Shown piece after piece: positions 23,355-30,625 of a stretch of DNA of 36,674 bases. Source of the stretch: Comamonas sp. Lineage in GTDB: Bacteria > Pseudomonadota > Gammaproteobacteria > Burkholderiales > Burkholderiaceae_C. Numbering within the stretch: the stretch's first letter is position 1; each line of letters starts with the position of its first letter. Under the pieces are notes generated by a model. It saw only the letters and a program-made list of their open reading frames with translations, made no database searches and was not told where the DNA came from. The translations under genes were made by a program, and so were the position numbers. Location: contig JADMKK010000015.1 in the NCBI GenBank assembly GCA_015478895.1, positions 1 through 36,674 on the forward strand. Direction: 5' to 3'.

Positions 23355-23501
23355 TTACTCTGTATCCGGGGCGCAGCGCTGCAACAAAGCACGCAGGCCC
23401 GCCACTTCGTGGGCCTGCAAGCCCGCGCCCATGCGGCAGGCGCGCAAGCGGTCGCCCAAGGCGGAATAGTCAATGGCAGAAGTCAAAACGGGCTGCGGCA
23501 T
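23355..23501 (-). CDS. Conserved-looking 48-aa protein between hyuC and pyrE
   Basis: An ORF of 48 residues from ATG 23501 to a TAA at 23355-23357, filling the gap between hyuC (stop 23511) and pyrE (start 23342) almost exactly. It begins MPQPVLTSAIDYSALGDRL and continues with an Arg/Cys/Leu-rich amphipathic helix (LRACRMGAG, HEVAGLRALLQRCAP). Two cysteines are present and no signal peptide. Spacing of 9 and 12 bases to its neighbours and continuous coding composition argue for translation within the operon, although no clear RBS precedes it. I do not recognise the family. Confidence 0.55.
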   Translation of the reverse strand: MPQPVLTSAIDYSALGDRLRACRMGAGLQAHEVAGLRALLQRCAPDTE

Positions 23502-23510
23502 GGCGCTGAA

Positions 23511-24785
23511 CTATAGCGAGGCCACACGCGGGGTGATCGCGGCGATGGTGTCAGCCATCACCTGCGTGCCCAGCATGAAATCGGCCAGCTCCATGGCCTC
23601 GTGCGGGTTGTGCGAGCCGTTTTGGTTGCGCACAAACACCATGGCCGAGGGAATGCCGCCGTTGGCAAACAAGGCCGCATCGTGGCCCGCACCACTGGGG
23701 ATGCGCTCGTGCGCAATGCCCCGGTCGCGGCAGGCTTTGGCCATCAGGTCGCACAACTGGGCATCACACACGGCAGGCTCGCTGAGCAAGCGGCGGTCCA
23801 GCACAAACTGCACACCGCGCTCGCGCTCAATGGAGTTCATTTCGGCCTGCACCAGTTGGTAGAAGGCTTCCAGCGTGTCACTGCTTTTGCTGCGCGCTTC
23901 AAAACTAAAGTGGGCATAACCGGGCACACGTGAAATGGAGTGTTCTTCGGAGTTGGTTTGCACCACACCGCAGGTCACGACCAAATCCGTGCCGCGCTCC
24001 AGCAAGGCACGCCAGTGGTTGTCCAGCCGCACGATCAAATCGGAGACGGCAAACACCGTGTCCTTGCGCAGCCAGCGCGGCACTACGCCCGAGTGCTGGG
24101 CCTCGCCAAAGCATTCGATCTTGTTATGCCGCACATTGCCGCGAATGCCGCTGACCACGCCCACGGCAATATCGCGCGCCACCATGACCGGGCCTTGCTC
24201 GATGTGCAACTCCACATAGGCGCAGACATCGGCGGGGTTGAACAGTTTCTCCAGCCGCGCAATGGCTTCGACATCGGCTCCGCAAGCAGCCAACGCATCG
24301 CGCAGCGTGACGGCATCGCCTCGGCGCTGCAGCGCCAAGTCGGCCTGCGAGAGCTTGCCCCACAATGCGCCCGAGCCCATATAGGCTTTGCCAAACCATG
24401 CGCTTTCTTCGCCGCGAAAACCAATCACCTTGAGCGGCGCAGGCAGCGTGATGCCCTCGCGCTTGGCGGCAATCAACACCAGCAGCCCTGCCACCACACC
24501 GGCCAAGCCGTCGTAGTTGCCGCCTTGTGGCACCGAGTCCAGGTGCGAACCCGTCCAGATCGCCGCACCGCCGCGCGTGTCGCTGGGGTCGAAATAAATG
24601 AAGTTGCCCGCACGGTCCACGGTCACATCCAGACCTTCGCCGCGTGCAAAAGTGTCCAAGTACGCCGCGCAGGCATTTTCGCCAGTGCCGTAGCTGGCGC
24701 GGGTCACGCCCACACCATCAAAGGTCAGCGCCCGGATGTCGGCAAACAATTGCTGCGCCACGGGCTGTAGAGACTGCAGTTCCAT
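23511..24785 (-). CDS. Zn-dependent M20-family amidase (HyuC/ureidopropionase/allantoate hydrolase type)
   Basis: A 424-residue amidase hydrolysing N-carbamoyl groups. Metal ligands visible are H81 and D92 in GSHLDSVPQGGNYDG, an Glu of GFRGEESAWFG (126-127) and H194 in ELHIEQGPV; SGAGHDAALFANGGIPSAMVFVRNQNGSHNP provides the C-terminal His. The RGEES variant differs from the common EEG form, so it belongs to a subgroup whose substrate (N-carbamoyl-amino acid, beta-ureidopropionate or allantoate) cannot be set by eye. ATG 24785 is chosen; an in-frame GTG lies at 24806. It is followed by a 48-aa ORF and a PyrE-like gene, which hints at pyrimidine or hydantoin nitrogen salvage. Confidence 0.87.
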   Translation of the reverse strand: MELQSLQPVAQQLFADIRALTFDGVGVTRASYGTGENACAAYLDTFARGEGLDVTVDRAGNFIYFDPSDTRGGAAIWTGSHLDSVPQGGNYDGLAGVVAGLLVLIAAKREGITLPAPLKVIGFRGEESAWFGKAYMGSGALWGKLSQADLALQRRGDAVTLRDALAACGADVEAIARLEKLFNPADVCAYVELHIEQGPVMVARDIAVGVVSGIRGNVRHNKIECFGEAQHSGVVPRWLRKDTVFAVSDLIVRLDNHWRALLERGTDLVVTCGVVQTNSEEHSISRVPGYAHFSFEARSKSSDTLEAFYQLVQAEMNSIERERGVQFVLDRRLLSEPAVCDAQLCDLMAKACRDRGIAHERIPSGAGHDAALFANGGIPSAMVFVRNQNGSHNPHEAMELADFMLGTQVMADTIAAITPRVASL

Positions 24786-25117
24786 ATCCACGTGCCTGCA
24801 GCGCACAGCGCATGCAAGCTTTCAAGGGTTGCTAAGGATGCATGCTAATCTCAAAAAAGATACGTGTTTGCCGCAGATACATCGCCATTTGTGCATGAGA
24901 TATATCTTTTTTGGAATTGTTCTGAGGGTGCGCTTCTGAAGGAGCTGACAAGCAAGGCCGCCTCCGATTTTTCAGGCTGCCTACTGGCCCAGGCTGCACA
25001 GCTAGATAGCACGCTGCAGCATTTTTAGCGCGGCGGGGCACGCATACATACAAAAAATATAGCCAATTTCGGTGCCATATTTCTGATCCGCCCAGCGCTG
25101 CTAGACTCGCGCCCCTT
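24786..25117. other. 332-base gene-free region with a long AT-rich inverted repeat
   Basis: This gap between reverse hyuC and a forward small ORF must hold both promoters. AAAAAAGATA (24853-24862) and TATCTTTTTT (24903-24912) are perfect 10-bp arms 40 bases apart, with ATCTC and GAGAT just outside and beside them. The stretch 24840-24920 is much richer in A/T than its surroundings. No convincing gene was found; the open stretches here lack RBS and family resemblance. Confidence 0.5.
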
Positions 25118-25351
25118 ATGAATAACTACAAAGAAACGCCTTTTGATTTGATGGTGATTGATGCGTTCATCGCAGCCAAGTCTTTGACCATCACCGACAA
25201 GACCCGTGTGATTGTTGGCCGCTATATGCAAGCCCACCTCACCGATGAAAACAACGCGCGCATCGGCAAGCTGGCTATGCGTCTGCAAGCGATCAATGCG
25301 CACTACGCATTGGAATATGAAGAGGAAGAGGAAAAGGAAAAGGAAGATTGA
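25118..25351 (+). CDS. Small protein with an acidic C-terminal tail
   Basis: A 77-residue ORF. Residues 1-64 are balanced and probably helical (MNNYKETPFDLMVIDAFIAA, VGRYMQAHLTDENNARIGKL), followed by a tail of nearly pure Glu/Lys/Asp (EYEEEEEKEKED). The tail is encoded by a purine-only tract (25320-25346) that looks like an expanding GAG/AAG repeat. No RBS is evident before the ATG, but the amino-acid composition is protein-like and the opposite frames are not. I know no family for it. A cytoplasmic, possibly nucleoid- or chaperone-associated role would be guesswork. Confidence 0.5.
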   Translation: MNNYKETPFDLMVIDAFIAAKSLTITDKTRVIVGRYMQAHLTDENNARIGKLAMRLQAINAHYALEYEEEEEKEKED

Positions 25352-25357
25352 CTTTCG

Positions 25358-25423
25358 CTGCTGCAGCGTGCGCAGTGGCTCTTGGCCGGTGCACAAAATG
25401 ATGTTGTCTACGGCCATCAAATC
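25358..25423 (-). pseudogene. Relic of a 2,4-dienoyl-CoA reductase (fadH) C-terminal segment
   Basis: On the minus strand these codons read DLMAVDNIILCTGQEPLRTL, then QQ. The block matches the FadH signature LAVDNVVICAGQEPNRAL (recalled from E. coli FadH) at most positions, including the invariant CAGQEP-type NAD(P)H/FAD-binding loop. Neither the sequence before nor after continues the FadH fold, and the segment abuts the end of the acidic-tail ORF. It therefore looks like a short surviving piece of a deleted fadH gene. The match is by eye on about 20 residues, hence moderate confidence. Confidence 0.5.
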
Positions 25424-25593
25424 CTCGTGCTGGCGCTTCGGGCCATAGCGGGGATAGGTAGCAGTCATCCAGGCTTTCCAAAGCAGCAAAAAAGCGGCAG
25501 GTGCTGTCACCAGCACCCCCGCGTGGCCACCCATTAGAAACGGACGGTCGTGCTTTTCATGCTCTCGTAAGTCTGGATTGCAGGCACGGGCAT

Positions 25594-25619
25594 AAAAAAG
25601 GCCTGCACATGGCAGGCCT
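25594..25619 (-). terminator. Terminator of dctP
   Basis: On the minus strand AGGCCTGC and GCAGGCCT form a perfect 8-bp stem followed by TTTTT, about 32 bases after the dctP stop. Confidence 0.88.
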
Positions 25620-25651
25620 GGGGACACCGCAGCGCGAGAGCTGCTTGCGGC

Positions 25652-26641
25652 TTATTTGGTGTTGGCGATGGCATCCAGCGTTTTTTGGCCAAACTTGCGC
25701 GCGTAGTCTTGGTACGTCTTGTCCAGCGCAGTGCGGAAAGCTGCGCGGTCAATCTGCTCGACCACCGTCATGCCGTGCTGCTTGGCCAGGGCCACGCCTT
25801 TTTGCTCTACCTCATCGACAAAGTCACGCGAGGCTTTGGCACCCAGCTTGGCACCTTCCAGAAACGCGGCCTTTTGCGCGTCGTTCAAGCCCCCCCAAAA
25901 TGTTGGTGATACCAGCATCGCCATGGGGGCGTAAACGTGCGCAGTCAGCGACAGATGCTTTTGCACTTCCCACAGCTTGGCAGAAGTCAGCACCGAGATC
26001 GGGTTTTCCTGACCATCAATCGTGCCTTGCTGCAGCGCGCTGACTACTTCGGGCCAGGACATGGGCGTAGGCGATGCACCCAGTGCACGGAATGCGGCAA
26101 TGTGCACCGGGTTTTCCGTCACGCGGATCTTCAGGCCCTTCATGTCGGCCACGCTCTTGACCGAGACCTTGTTGTTGCTCAGGTGGCGAAAGCCTTGCTC
26201 ACCCCAGGCCAGGGCTATCAGGCCGCGCTGCTTGAATTTGGCCAGCAACTCCTGACCAAAAGCGCCGTCTAGCACCGCACGGGCGTGCGCGGTGTCACGA
26301 AACAAAAAGGGAATGTCTACCACACCCACATCGCCCACAAAGTTGCTCAAAGCGCCGGTAGAAACTACGGCCGCTTCGACCGTTCCCAGCTGGAGGCCTT
26401 CGATCAGCTCACGCTCCCCACCCAGCGCGCTGGAGGGAAAGTGCTTGAACGTCACCACGCCGGGCAAGGCTTTTTCGGTGTGACCGGCCCAGGCCAGCGC
26501 CGCCGCGCCAAAGTGCGAGTTTTGCGCCAGCGCGTAGCCCAGCTTGATTTCTTTGCCCGCAGCCCAAGCCGTGGTGGCGCTTGCCAGCGTGAGCGCAGTA
26601 ACGGCGCAGGACGCCAAGAATGAACGTCGAAATGGGTGCAT
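25652..26641 (-). CDS. TRAP transporter substrate-binding protein (DctP family)
   Basis: A 329-residue periplasmic binding protein. ATG 26641 is chosen because GAGGAGA lies 6 bases upstream; a TTG at 26656 would be a weak alternative. The signal peptide ends near TTAWAAG. EIKLGYALAQNSHFGAAALAW, FPSSALGGERELIEGLQLGTVEAAVVS, LKIRVTENPVHIAAFRALGASPTPMSWPEVVSALQQGTIDGQENP are textbook DctP blocks, with the substrate-carboxylate Arg in KIRV. C4-dicarboxylates or other organic acids are likely ligands. No DctQ or DctM membrane genes are beside it, so it is an orphan that must use a transporter encoded elsewhere. Confidence 0.9.
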   Translation of the reverse strand: MHPFRRSFLASCAVTALTLASATTAWAAGKEIKLGYALAQNSHFGAAALAWAGHTEKALPGVVTFKHFPSSALGGERELIEGLQLGTVEAAVVSTGALSNFVGDVGVVDIPFLFRDTAHARAVLDGAFGQELLAKFKQRGLIALAWGEQGFRHLSNNKVSVKSVADMKGLKIRVTENPVHIAAFRALGASPTPMSWPEVVSALQQGTIDGQENPISVLTSAKLWEVQKHLSLTAHVYAPMAMLVSPTFWGGLNDAQKAAFLEGAKLGAKASRDFVDEVEQKGVALAKQHGMTVVEQIDRAAFRTALDKTYQDYARKFGQKTLDAIANTK

Positions 26642-26690
26642 GTGATGTCTCCTCAATAAAATTTATGTTTTCGGTTGCAGCAGGAAACGC

Positions 26691-27383
26691 TTAGCTTTTT
26701 CTGTTGCGTTTGGCTTTAGTTGAAGGTTTAATTACCGTTGAGCCCTTACCTGCCTTGTCTTTCTTGCTACCAATTTTGCTTTCCTGGCCTTTGAGCAAGC
26801 GGTTGATGTTTTCTGCATGGCGCCACAGCAGCAAGGCCGACATGGCAATCACTGTCAACAACACGGGCTTGTCATAGTCCCACAGCACGCCGCCCAGCAG
26901 CACGTAATACACGGGGGCCATGATGGCCGCAATCAATGCGGCCAGCGACGAGTACCGGCTGGTCAGCGCCACCAGCAACCATGTCAGCAGCACCAGCAGA
27001 CCCAGCCAGCCGCTCAAACCCAGCAGCACGCCCAGCGCAGTGGCCACGCCTTTGCCGCCTTTGAATTTAAAGAAGATAGGGAACAGATGGCCCAGGAAAG
27101 CGGCTATCGCCACCAGTGCCAGCGTGCCTTCATGCAAGCCATAGTCAGGGCCGATGTACTTGACCAGCAATACGGGGATGAGGCCTTTGACGGCGTCCAG
27201 CAGCAGCGTCAAGGCTGCAGCTTTTTTGCTGCCGGAGCGCAGCACATTGGTGGCCCCGGGATTGCCGCTGCCGTAAGTGCGCGGATCGTTCAGACCCATG
27301 ATGGAGCTGACGATGACCGCAAACGACAGCGAGCCAATTAAATAGGCCACCACGGTGGCCAAGAAGGGAAGTAACGCGTTCAA
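26691..27383 (-). CDS. plsY: Glycerol-3-phosphate acyltransferase PlsY
   Basis: A 230-residue inner-membrane enzyme that acylates glycerol-3-phosphate from acyl-phosphate, the first step of phospholipid synthesis. The three family motifs are present: GSLSF near residue 18, the [18 protein letters not shown] loop (about 39-56) and [21 protein letters not shown] (about 98-118). About five to six helices are predicted by eye. A basic tail of about 35 residues (KDKAGKG...KAKRNRKS) extends past the usual end of about 200 residues, a length oddity that may be lineage-specific. It stands alone between dctP and ybaK, all on the minus strand. Confidence 0.94.
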   Translation of the reverse strand: MNALLPFLATVVAYLIGSLSFAVIVSSIMGLNDPRTYGSGNPGATNVLRSGSKKAAALTLLLDAVKGLIPVLLVKYIGPDYGLHEGTLALVAIAAFLGHLFPIFFKFKGGKGVATALGVLLGLSGWLGLLVLLTWLLVALTSRYSSLAALIAAIMAPVYYVLLGGVLWDYDKPVLLTVIAMSALLLWRHAENINRLLKGQESKIGSKKDKAGKGSTVIKPSTKAKRNRKS

Positions 27384-27465
27384 AGCTGGAATCCTTGCCT
27401 GCCTTCAATAGCAGGCTTTGTAATCTTTGTGATGAGTGAGGTGGCGGCATTTGGTCGCCAAAACC

Positions 27466-27963
27466 TTATTGTGCCAGCGCGCACTGCACAGCTTGGGCTC
27501 CCAGCAGCTCCACACATACCCGCGGGTCTAGCTGCACCAGAAAGCCACGGCGCCCGCCGTTGATAGCAATGCGCGGCAGCGCCAGAATGCTTTTTTCGAT
27601 ATACACCGGCATTGCCTTGCGTGTGCCAAACGGCGAGGTGCCCCCCACCAAAAAGCCGCTGTGCCGGTTGGCCACCTCCGGCTTGCACGGCTCCACACTC
27701 TTGGCACCGATCTGGCGCGCCAGGTTTTTGGTGGAGACCGTGCAATCGCCATGCATCAGCACGATCAGGGGCTTGGCATCCTGGTCCTGCATCACCAAGG
27801 TTTTGACTACGGCGTGCTCATCGAGCCCCAGCTGGCGCGCAGACTCTGTGGTGCCACCGTGCTCCACATACTCATAAGGGTGCTCGGTGAACGCGACCTT
27901 GTGCGCTTTGAGCATTTGCGTGGCGGGGGTCTCACTGACATGGACTTTGTCTTTTTTGGCCAT
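27466..27963 (-). CDS. ybaK: Cys-tRNA(Pro)/Cys-tRNA(Cys) deacylase YbaK
   Basis: A 165-residue editing protein that hydrolyses Cys-tRNA(Pro). The start is ATG 27963 (MAKKDKVHVSETPATQMLKAHKV), followed by FTEHPYEYVEHGGTTESARQLGLDEHAVVKTLVMQ with the conserved catalytic Lys. GAKSVEPCKPEVANRHSGFLVGGTSPFGTRK and the final INGGRRGFLVQLDPR complete the family signature. The in-frame extension upstream overlaps tas and is ignored. It lies 17 bases after the tas stop, so the two are probably co-transcribed. The length is typical (159 in E. coli). Confidence 0.94.
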   Translation of the reverse strand: MAKKDKVHVSETPATQMLKAHKVAFTEHPYEYVEHGGTTESARQLGLDEHAVVKTLVMQDQDAKPLIVLMHGDCTVSTKNLARQIGAKSVEPCKPEVANRHSGFLVGGTSPFGTRKAMPVYIEKSILALPRIAINGGRRGFLVQLDPRVCVELLGAQAVQCALAQ

Positions 27964-27980
27964 GGTTGCACCTGCTCGCT

Positions 27981-29054
27981 TTACTGACCCGGATCGCGCA
28001 ACTCCCAGCGCAGCGCATCGATGCTGGCCAGCAGTTCGGGCGACAGTTGCACCGCCCATGCATCCACCGCTTCCTCCAGATGCGCCAGGCTGGTGACACC
28101 AATAATGGTGCTGGCCACACGCCAGCTGCGATAACAGAAGGCCAGCGCCAGCTGCGCAGGTGTCAGGCCATGCTCGCGTGCCAGCTGGTTGTAGCGGCGC
28201 GCGGCGTCCAGTGCTTCAGGGCGGCCCCAGCGCTGTTTTTGCACGCCGGGGTACGACAGGCGCGTGCCTTGCGGCGCTTCGGGCCCGGTGATGCCGCTGG
28301 CATCGTATTTGCCCGTCAACAAGCCAATGCCCAACGGGGAATACGCCAACAGTCCCACGTCCAGACGGTGGCAACTTTCGTCCAGGGCGTTTTCCCAACT
28401 GCGGTTGATCAGGCAGTACGGGTTTTGCACGCTGGCCACGCGCGGCAAACCATATTGCTCGGCCAGGCGTACAAACTCATGCACGCCATACGGAGTTTCG
28501 TTGGACAGGCCAATAGCGCGCACCTTGCCCTGCTGCACCAGCTGGGCCAAGGTTTCAAGCTGCACCTGGATGGAAGTCTGCGTGACTTCCTTGGCCGGGT
28601 CATAGTAAAGACTGCCAAAAGCGGGCACGTGGCGCTCGGGCCAGTGAATCTGGTACAGATCAATCACATCGGTCTGCAGGCGGCGCAGGCTGCCCTCGCA
28701 CGAAGCGATGATGTCCGCCGCCGTCATGCCGCTGCCCTGCCGAATCCACGGCATACCGCGCGATGGGCCTGCCACCTTGCTGGCCAGCACGATGCTTTCA
28801 CGCGCACCGGGGCGGGCGGCGAACCAGCGACCAATGATGGCCTCGGTGGTGCCATAGGTTTCTTTGCGCGCAGGCACGGCGTACATCTCGGCCGTGTCCC
28901 AGAACGTCACGCCACGCTCCAAGGCGCGATCCATGATGGCAAAGGCATGGTCCTCGCTGACCTGCTCACCAAACGTCATGGTGCCCAGACAAATGGGGCT
29001 GACCATCAAATCACTGCGGCCCAGCCGCACAGGGTTCATCGCTGCATTGTTCAT
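27981..29054 (-). CDS. tas: NADP(H)-dependent aldo-keto reductase, Tas family
   Basis: A 357-residue (beta/alpha)8 oxidoreductase. The catalytic tetrad is visible: Asp and Tyr in FWDTAEMYAVPARKET, Lys in VLASKVAGPSRGMPW and His in VIDLYQIHWPERHVPAFG. GLGTMTFGEQ-like LGTMTFGEQVSE and IGLSNETPYGVHEFVRLAEQYGLPRVASVQNPYCLINRSWE are diagnostic of E. coli Tas. The start may be ATG 29054 or ATG 29039 (MNPVRLGRSD); neither has a strong RBS. It is divergent from the hydrolase at 29120 with a 65-base gap. The physiological substrate of Tas proteins is not clear. Confidence 0.92.
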   Translation of the reverse strand: MNNAAMNPVRLGRSDLMVSPICLGTMTFGEQVSEDHAFAIMDRALERGVTFWDTAEMYAVPARKETYGTTEAIIGRWFAARPGARESIVLASKVAGPSRGMPWIRQGSGMTAADIIASCEGSLRRLQTDVIDLYQIHWPERHVPAFGSLYYDPAKEVTQTSIQVQLETLAQLVQQGKVRAIGLSNETPYGVHEFVRLAEQYGLPRVASVQNPYCLINRSWENALDESCHRLDVGLLAYSPLGIGLLTGKYDASGITGPEAPQGTRLSYPGVQKQRWGRPEALDAARRYNQLAREHGLTPAQLALAFCYRSWRVASTIIGVTSLAHLEEAVDAWAVQLSPELLASIDALRWELRDPGQ

Positions 29055-29119
29055 GGGGCAAAAGTGTAGCGTCACCGCCTTGACTGCGGTCATATCCATC
29101 GGCGACCAATAATTGCGCC

Positions 29120-30043
29120 ATGTACACACCACTGCGCCCCAGCACTCCAGTTGATCTTCCAATTCGCGGCATGTCTTACCGCGTGCGCACCTGGGGGCAG
29201 CCCAACGCCACCACGGCACCGCTGGTGCTGGCACACGGCTGGATGGATGTGGGCGCGTCCTACCAATTTGTGGTGGATGCGTTTTCGCCCGCATTTTTTG
29301 CCAACCGCTTCATCATCGCCCCCGACTGGCGCGGTTTTGGCCACAGCATGCCGGCCTCGCCATGCGATCACTATACCTTTGCCGACTACCTTGGTGATCT
29401 GGACGCCCTGCTGCACCACTACGCCCCCGGCGATCAGGTCGTCGACTTGGTCGGCCACAGCATGGGCGGCAATATCGCCATGCTGTACGCCGCAGCGCGC
29501 CCTGCCCGCATACGCCGTCTGGTCAATCTGGAAGGCTTTGGCATGGCAGCCACCCAGCCCGCACAAGCGCCTGCCCGCTTGACGCAGTGGCTGGACGAGT
29601 TGCGCCAGCTGCACAGCGGTGAGATTCGACTGAGTACGTACGACAGCCAGGAGGCCGTGGCCCAGCGTTTGCAAAAAACCAACCACCGCCTGCCCCAAGA
29701 CAAGGCGCTCTGGCTGGCCGGGCAATGGGCGCAAGCCGGGGCCGATGGCCGCTGGGCGATTTTGGGCGACGCTGCGCACAAGGTGGTCAACCCGCAGCTG
29801 TTCCGAGTTGATGAAGTGCTGGCGGCCTATGCCACGATCACCGCCCCCTTGCTGGCGATTGAAGCCAGTGACGACAGCATTGCCAAATGGAGCCAGGGTA
29901 CCTACAGCCTGAAGCAGTACCATGAGCGCCTGCAATCCGTTGCCCAGCACCAGATTGCGCGGGTTGAGGATGCAGGCCACATGCTGCACCACGACCAGCC
30001 GCAAGCCGTGGCACAGCTCATTGAAGATTTCTGTACTGCATAA
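29120..30043 (+). CDS. Alpha/beta hydrolase
   Basis: A 307-residue alpha/beta-fold hydrolase without signal peptide. LVLAHGWMDVGASYQFVVDAF gives the oxyanion-hole HG; the nucleophile elbow is GHSMGG with S114; the acid is probably Asp in IEASDDSIAKW and the base His in VEDAGHMLHHDQP. DWRGFGHS and WHYTF-like HYTFADYLGDLDALL belong to the epoxide-hydrolase/haloperoxidase-like group. The substrate is unknown. It is transcribed away from tas, and the following 125 bases separate it from the next gene. Start ATG 29120 has no strong RBS; ATG 29171 (MSYRV) is a possible alternative. Confidence 0.9.
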   Translation: MYTPLRPSTPVDLPIRGMSYRVRTWGQPNATTAPLVLAHGWMDVGASYQFVVDAFSPAFFANRFIIAPDWRGFGHSMPASPCDHYTFADYLGDLDALLHHYAPGDQVVDLVGHSMGGNIAMLYAAARPARIRRLVNLEGFGMAATQPAQAPARLTQWLDELRQLHSGEIRLSTYDSQEAVAQRLQKTNHRLPQDKALWLAGQWAQAGADGRWAILGDAAHKVVNPQLFRVDEVLAAYATITAPLLAIEASDDSIAKWSQGTYSLKQYHERLQSVAQHQIARVEDAGHMLHHDQPQAVAQLIEDFCTA

Positions 30044-30168
30044 AAGCGAAGCAGCTTGCCCTGGTATTTCAAGGCTTTGCGGTACATTTAGCCTTGAAAC
30101 TGTTAATTGATACGGGCACGCAGCTCTCTTTTTTGCGAGCGCACACCCTCTCTTGAAAGCCTGCTGCC

Positions 30169-30546
30169 ATGTGGCTGTCTGACCTGCTGCGCAAAATCAC
30201 CAAAGGCCCCAACGTGGGCGAAACCTTCCGCGACTACATTGGCTGCTATGTGTATGGCACTGAAAACGGCAGTGCCCGCGCTGAATATGTGGGCGTTCCC
30301 GCCACGCTGGAACAACTGGAAGTGGAAGTGCGCCGCTATCTGGAAGACTTTCTCAGCACGCAGAAGGTGACCGACAGTGAGCACATTGCTACTGTCAAAG
30401 CGCTGCTGGCACAGCTGCCTGAGCGCCTTGCCGCGCACGTGGCCTCTGACATGAAACAGCCATTTGTCACGCTCTCGGAGGTGGATCTGTTCATTCGCAC
30501 CGGTGTGCGTGAGCGGCGCAAAGAAAACGGGCGCTTCGTCGAATAA
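30169..30546 (+). CDS. Hypothetical 125-aa protein
   Basis: A well-composed ORF with no recognised family. It begins MWLSDLLRKITKGPNVGETFRDYIGCYVYGTENG and has a helical middle (TLEQLEVEVRRYLEDFLS) and a C-terminal part reading FVTLSEVDLFIRTGVRERRKENGRFVE. There is no signal peptide or clear membrane segment. It is mixed charge and probably cytoplasmic. It lies 79 bases before the ChpA-type kinase gene on the same strand and could share its transcript; whether it is functionally linked is unknown. Confidence 0.75.
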   Translation: MWLSDLLRKITKGPNVGETFRDYIGCYVYGTENGSARAEYVGVPATLEQLEVEVRRYLEDFLSTQKVTDSEHIATVKALLAQLPERLAAHVASDMKQPFVTLSEVDLFIRTGVRERRKENGRFVE

Positions 30547-30625
30547 GCGCGCCATTTGTAACAGGTGACACCGCAAATGCGCTCTATATTCAGAGCCCTC
30601 GCGTTACTTCGCCTTTGCGCCTGAC

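Noticed and set aside
24937..25029. Short open frame reading KELTSKAASDFSGCLLAQAAQLDS
   Set aside because: It has codon-like composition but no start with an RBS and no recognisable family; it could be a gene relic but cannot be supported.
24832..25053. 73-codon minus-strand ORF upstream of hyuC
   Set aside because: It lies in the promoter gap across the AT-rich inverted repeat, with no RBS or family match.
25025..25627. 200-codon minus-strand ORF spanning the dctP terminator, fadH relic and small acidic ORF
   Set aside because: It starts upstream of a terminator, contains a (Phe-Leu) run from the purine tract and is antisense to the better-supported forward ORF; only the short fadH-like segment within it is meaningful.
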